Assembly: GCA_050725495.1 (NCBI GenBank)
Contig: JBOHHM010000110.1
Coordinates: forward strand, 1-6,238
Direction of reading: 5' to 3'
DNA length: 6,238 nucleotides
Source of the DNA: JBOHHM01 sp050725495
Lineage (GTDB): Bacteria > Pseudomonadota > Gammaproteobacteria > Burkholderiales > Burkholderiaceae_C
The position numbers and the translations under genes are program-made. The notes below the pieces were generated by a model. It saw only the letters and a program-made list of their open reading frames with translations. It was not told the DNA's origin and made no database searches. Within the stretch, counting starts at the first letter, position 1, and each line of letters begins with the position of its first letter. Positions 5,298-6,238 of this stretch are shown here, in pieces.

Positions 5298-5479
5298 AGC
5301 GCGCCGGCGCCGCCGTCCGGCACCTGCTGCCTGAGCTGGCCGATCTCGCGAACCATTGCGTCGATTTGCTGCTGCTGGCGAAAGACGATCTGGTTGAGCT
5401 GGTCCAGCAGGTCTTCGGTGAAGCTGGCCTTGATCTCCAGCTCGGTCAGGCGTTGCTCGATGTCGTGCGGGTGTTCCAT
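5261..5479 (-). CDS. slyX: SlyX family small coiled-coil protein
   Basis: A 72-residue protein, the same length as E. coli SlyX. The family is small, cytoplasmic and of unknown biochemical function; in E. coli the gene lies beside slyD. Residues about 6-52 form a coiled coil with heptad-spaced Ile/Leu/Val (IEQRLTELEIKASFTEDLL, then LNQIVFRQQQQIDAM and IGQLRQQV). A Gly/Pro break follows (PDGGAG) and the end, EELPPHY, matches the conserved SlyX C-terminus. I chose the ATG at 5479 (MEHPHDIEQRL) over a TTG at 5512, which adds residues unlike the family. An AGGGGG run sits almost directly against the ATG, closer than a normal ribosome binding site. It lies 42 bases behind the FinO/ProQ gene in the same direction, probably cotranscribed. 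Its last codons are duplicated in degraded form at 1123-1161. Confidence 0.92.
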   Translation of the reverse strand: MEHPHDIEQRLTELEIKASFTEDLLDQLNQIVFRQQQQIDAMVREIGQLRQQVPDGGAGALRNLREELPPHY

Positions 5480-5521
5480 GCCCCCTATTGGACATGAATT
5501 CAGTGAGCGCAACGAAGTGGC

Positions 5522-6238
5522 TCAGGCCGCCGCGCCCGGGCGGCGGCGCCGGGCACGCTCCAGCGTCCGGGCCGTGGCGCGCGGGTCCATGCCGTACATG
5601 GCGGCGAAGGCCTCGACGGCCTGGCCGCTGGCCTCGAACGCGCGCAGCAGGGCTTCGTCTTTCGCGCTGCGCGCCGCAGCCACGGCCAGGGCTTCGTCCA
5701 GCACGGCATTGGCGGCCTCGTCGCGGCTGCGCACGAGGTCGGCATAGGCCTCGCGAGACAGGCCCGACGCATCGAAGGCCTCGACGATGCGGTTGCGCAG
5801 CTTGGGTCCCAGGTCTTCAGCGGCGCGAGCCTGGCGGCGGCGAAACACCTCGAGCAGGGCGTGGTGCACATGCTCGGGCGCCATGTCCTCCACCGCCTGA
5901 CCTTGCAGGTCGTGGCGCTGCTGGCCGGCGGCAACGCCCGTGAGGTAGCACGTGGAGCGCGTGTGCAGGGCCAGCGCCGCCTTGAGGGCTTCGCGCTCGA
6001 AGGCCTCCGGGTGGGCGGCCAGCAGGTCTTGGAAGATGCCGCGCTTGAGCGGCACGGCCATGTCGCCGAACAGGCGCGGGTAAAGGGCCGCCAGCTGCTC
6101 GAGCACCGGGTGGCTGCGGGGCGGGCGCGCGGCCTGCGGCCTGGCAGGGGCGGGCCAGCGTGCGGCCTGGACGCCCCCAGGGGGCTGGGTTCGGGGTGAT
6201 CTCGGTTTCCGTGCGGTTTGTGGCGTATCGCCTTCGGG
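5522..6238 (-). CDS. FinO/ProQ-domain RNA chaperone (5' end outside window)
   Basis: The frame is open from the TGA at 5524-5522 to the right edge with 238 codons visible, so the start codon lies beyond 6238. The GTG at 6106 cannot be excluded as a start, but it sits directly against the domain, and the codons upstream read as a Pro/Arg/Ala-rich basic disordered leader common in ProQ relatives. The FinO/ProQ domain occupies about visible residues 48-138: LYPRLFGDMAVPLKRGIF, AALALHTRSTCYLTGV, then a Gly-Gln-rich loop RHDLQGQAVEDM and HHALLEVFRRRQAR. This domain binds structured 3' ends of mRNAs and small RNAs. The rest, about 139-238, is Ala-rich helix ending in an RRRR tract, not the Tudor-like domain of E. 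coli ProQ. It lies upstream of slyX in the same direction. Family assignment is strong; RNA targets are unknown. Confidence 0.9.
   Translation of the reverse strand, partial: PEGDTPQTARKPRSPRTQPPGGVQAARWPAPARPQAARPPRSHPVLEQLAALYPRLFGDMAVPLKRGIFQDLLAAHPEAFEREALKAALALHTRSTCYLTGVAAGQQRHDLQGQAVEDMAPEHVHHALLEVFRRRQARAAEDLGPKLRNRIVEAFDASGLSREAYADLVRSRDEAANAVLDEALAVAAARSAKDEALLRAFEASGQAVEAFAAMYGMDPRATARTLERARRRRPGAAA

Noticed and set aside
1..6238. CRISPR arrays, tRNA or rRNA genes
   Set aside because: No regularly spaced repeats, cloverleaf with a T-arm consensus, or rRNA-like segments were found by eye on either strand.

Overview
The window is GC-rich, and almost every frame is open on both strands. 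Its gene content points to a beta-proteobacterium of the order Burkholderiales, most likely Comamonadaceae or Alcaligenaceae: an orphan Bug-type solute receptor, a LysR regulator divergent from an M20D amidohydrolase, and an arfB / slyX / FinO-ProQ cluster. The taxonomic call is an inference from gene content and composition, not from a marker gene.

Layout from left to right. Positions 1-44 hold what is probably the last 13 codons of a plus-strand gene. Positions 45-322 have no recognisable gene. A minus-strand trhA / hemolysin III (PAQR-like) membrane protein lies at 323-958. The gap 959-1163 looks empty, but it contains a degraded partial copy of two genes that occur intact further right: the core of arfB (plus, about 1021-1098) and the tail of slyX (minus, 1123-1161). 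Next comes a three-gene metabolic module. An M20D amidohydrolase (2223-3440, minus) is followed 57 bases later by a periplasmic Bug receptor (1164-2165, minus), and a LysR regulator (3582-4550, plus) is transcribed divergently from a 141-base control region. That region carries an alternating array of GGCA/TGCC half-sites with a T-N11-A LysR box. After a 251-base spacer come the housekeeping genes: arfB (4802-5215, plus), slyX (5261-5479, minus) and a FinO/ProQ-domain RNA chaperone (5522 to beyond 6238, minus). The last gene has no start codon in the window.

How the genes may work together: the LysR protein probably senses a small N-acyl or amide compound or its product and controls the amidohydrolase-Bug pair. 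The Bug protein would capture an organic anion in the periplasm and the amidohydrolase would cleave a related amide in the cytoplasm. The substrate cannot be read from the sequence. The right-hand genes serve ribosome rescue (ArfB) and RNA binding (ProQ); SlyX is of unknown function.

The most interesting observation is the arfB-slyX ghost at 1021-1161. It has the same gene order and the same convergent orientation as the intact pair at 4802-5479. It sits between trhA and the last base of the Bug gene. The simplest reading is that trhA was once next to arfB-slyX, and that the amidohydrolase-Bug-LysR module (about 1160 to 4800) was inserted there together with an intact arfB-slyX copy, leaving the old copy as a decaying stub. 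No CRISPR array, insertion sequence, rRNA or tRNA was seen. Apart from the ghost and the control region, the content is ordinary, and I do not see convincing evidence of a wholly new system.
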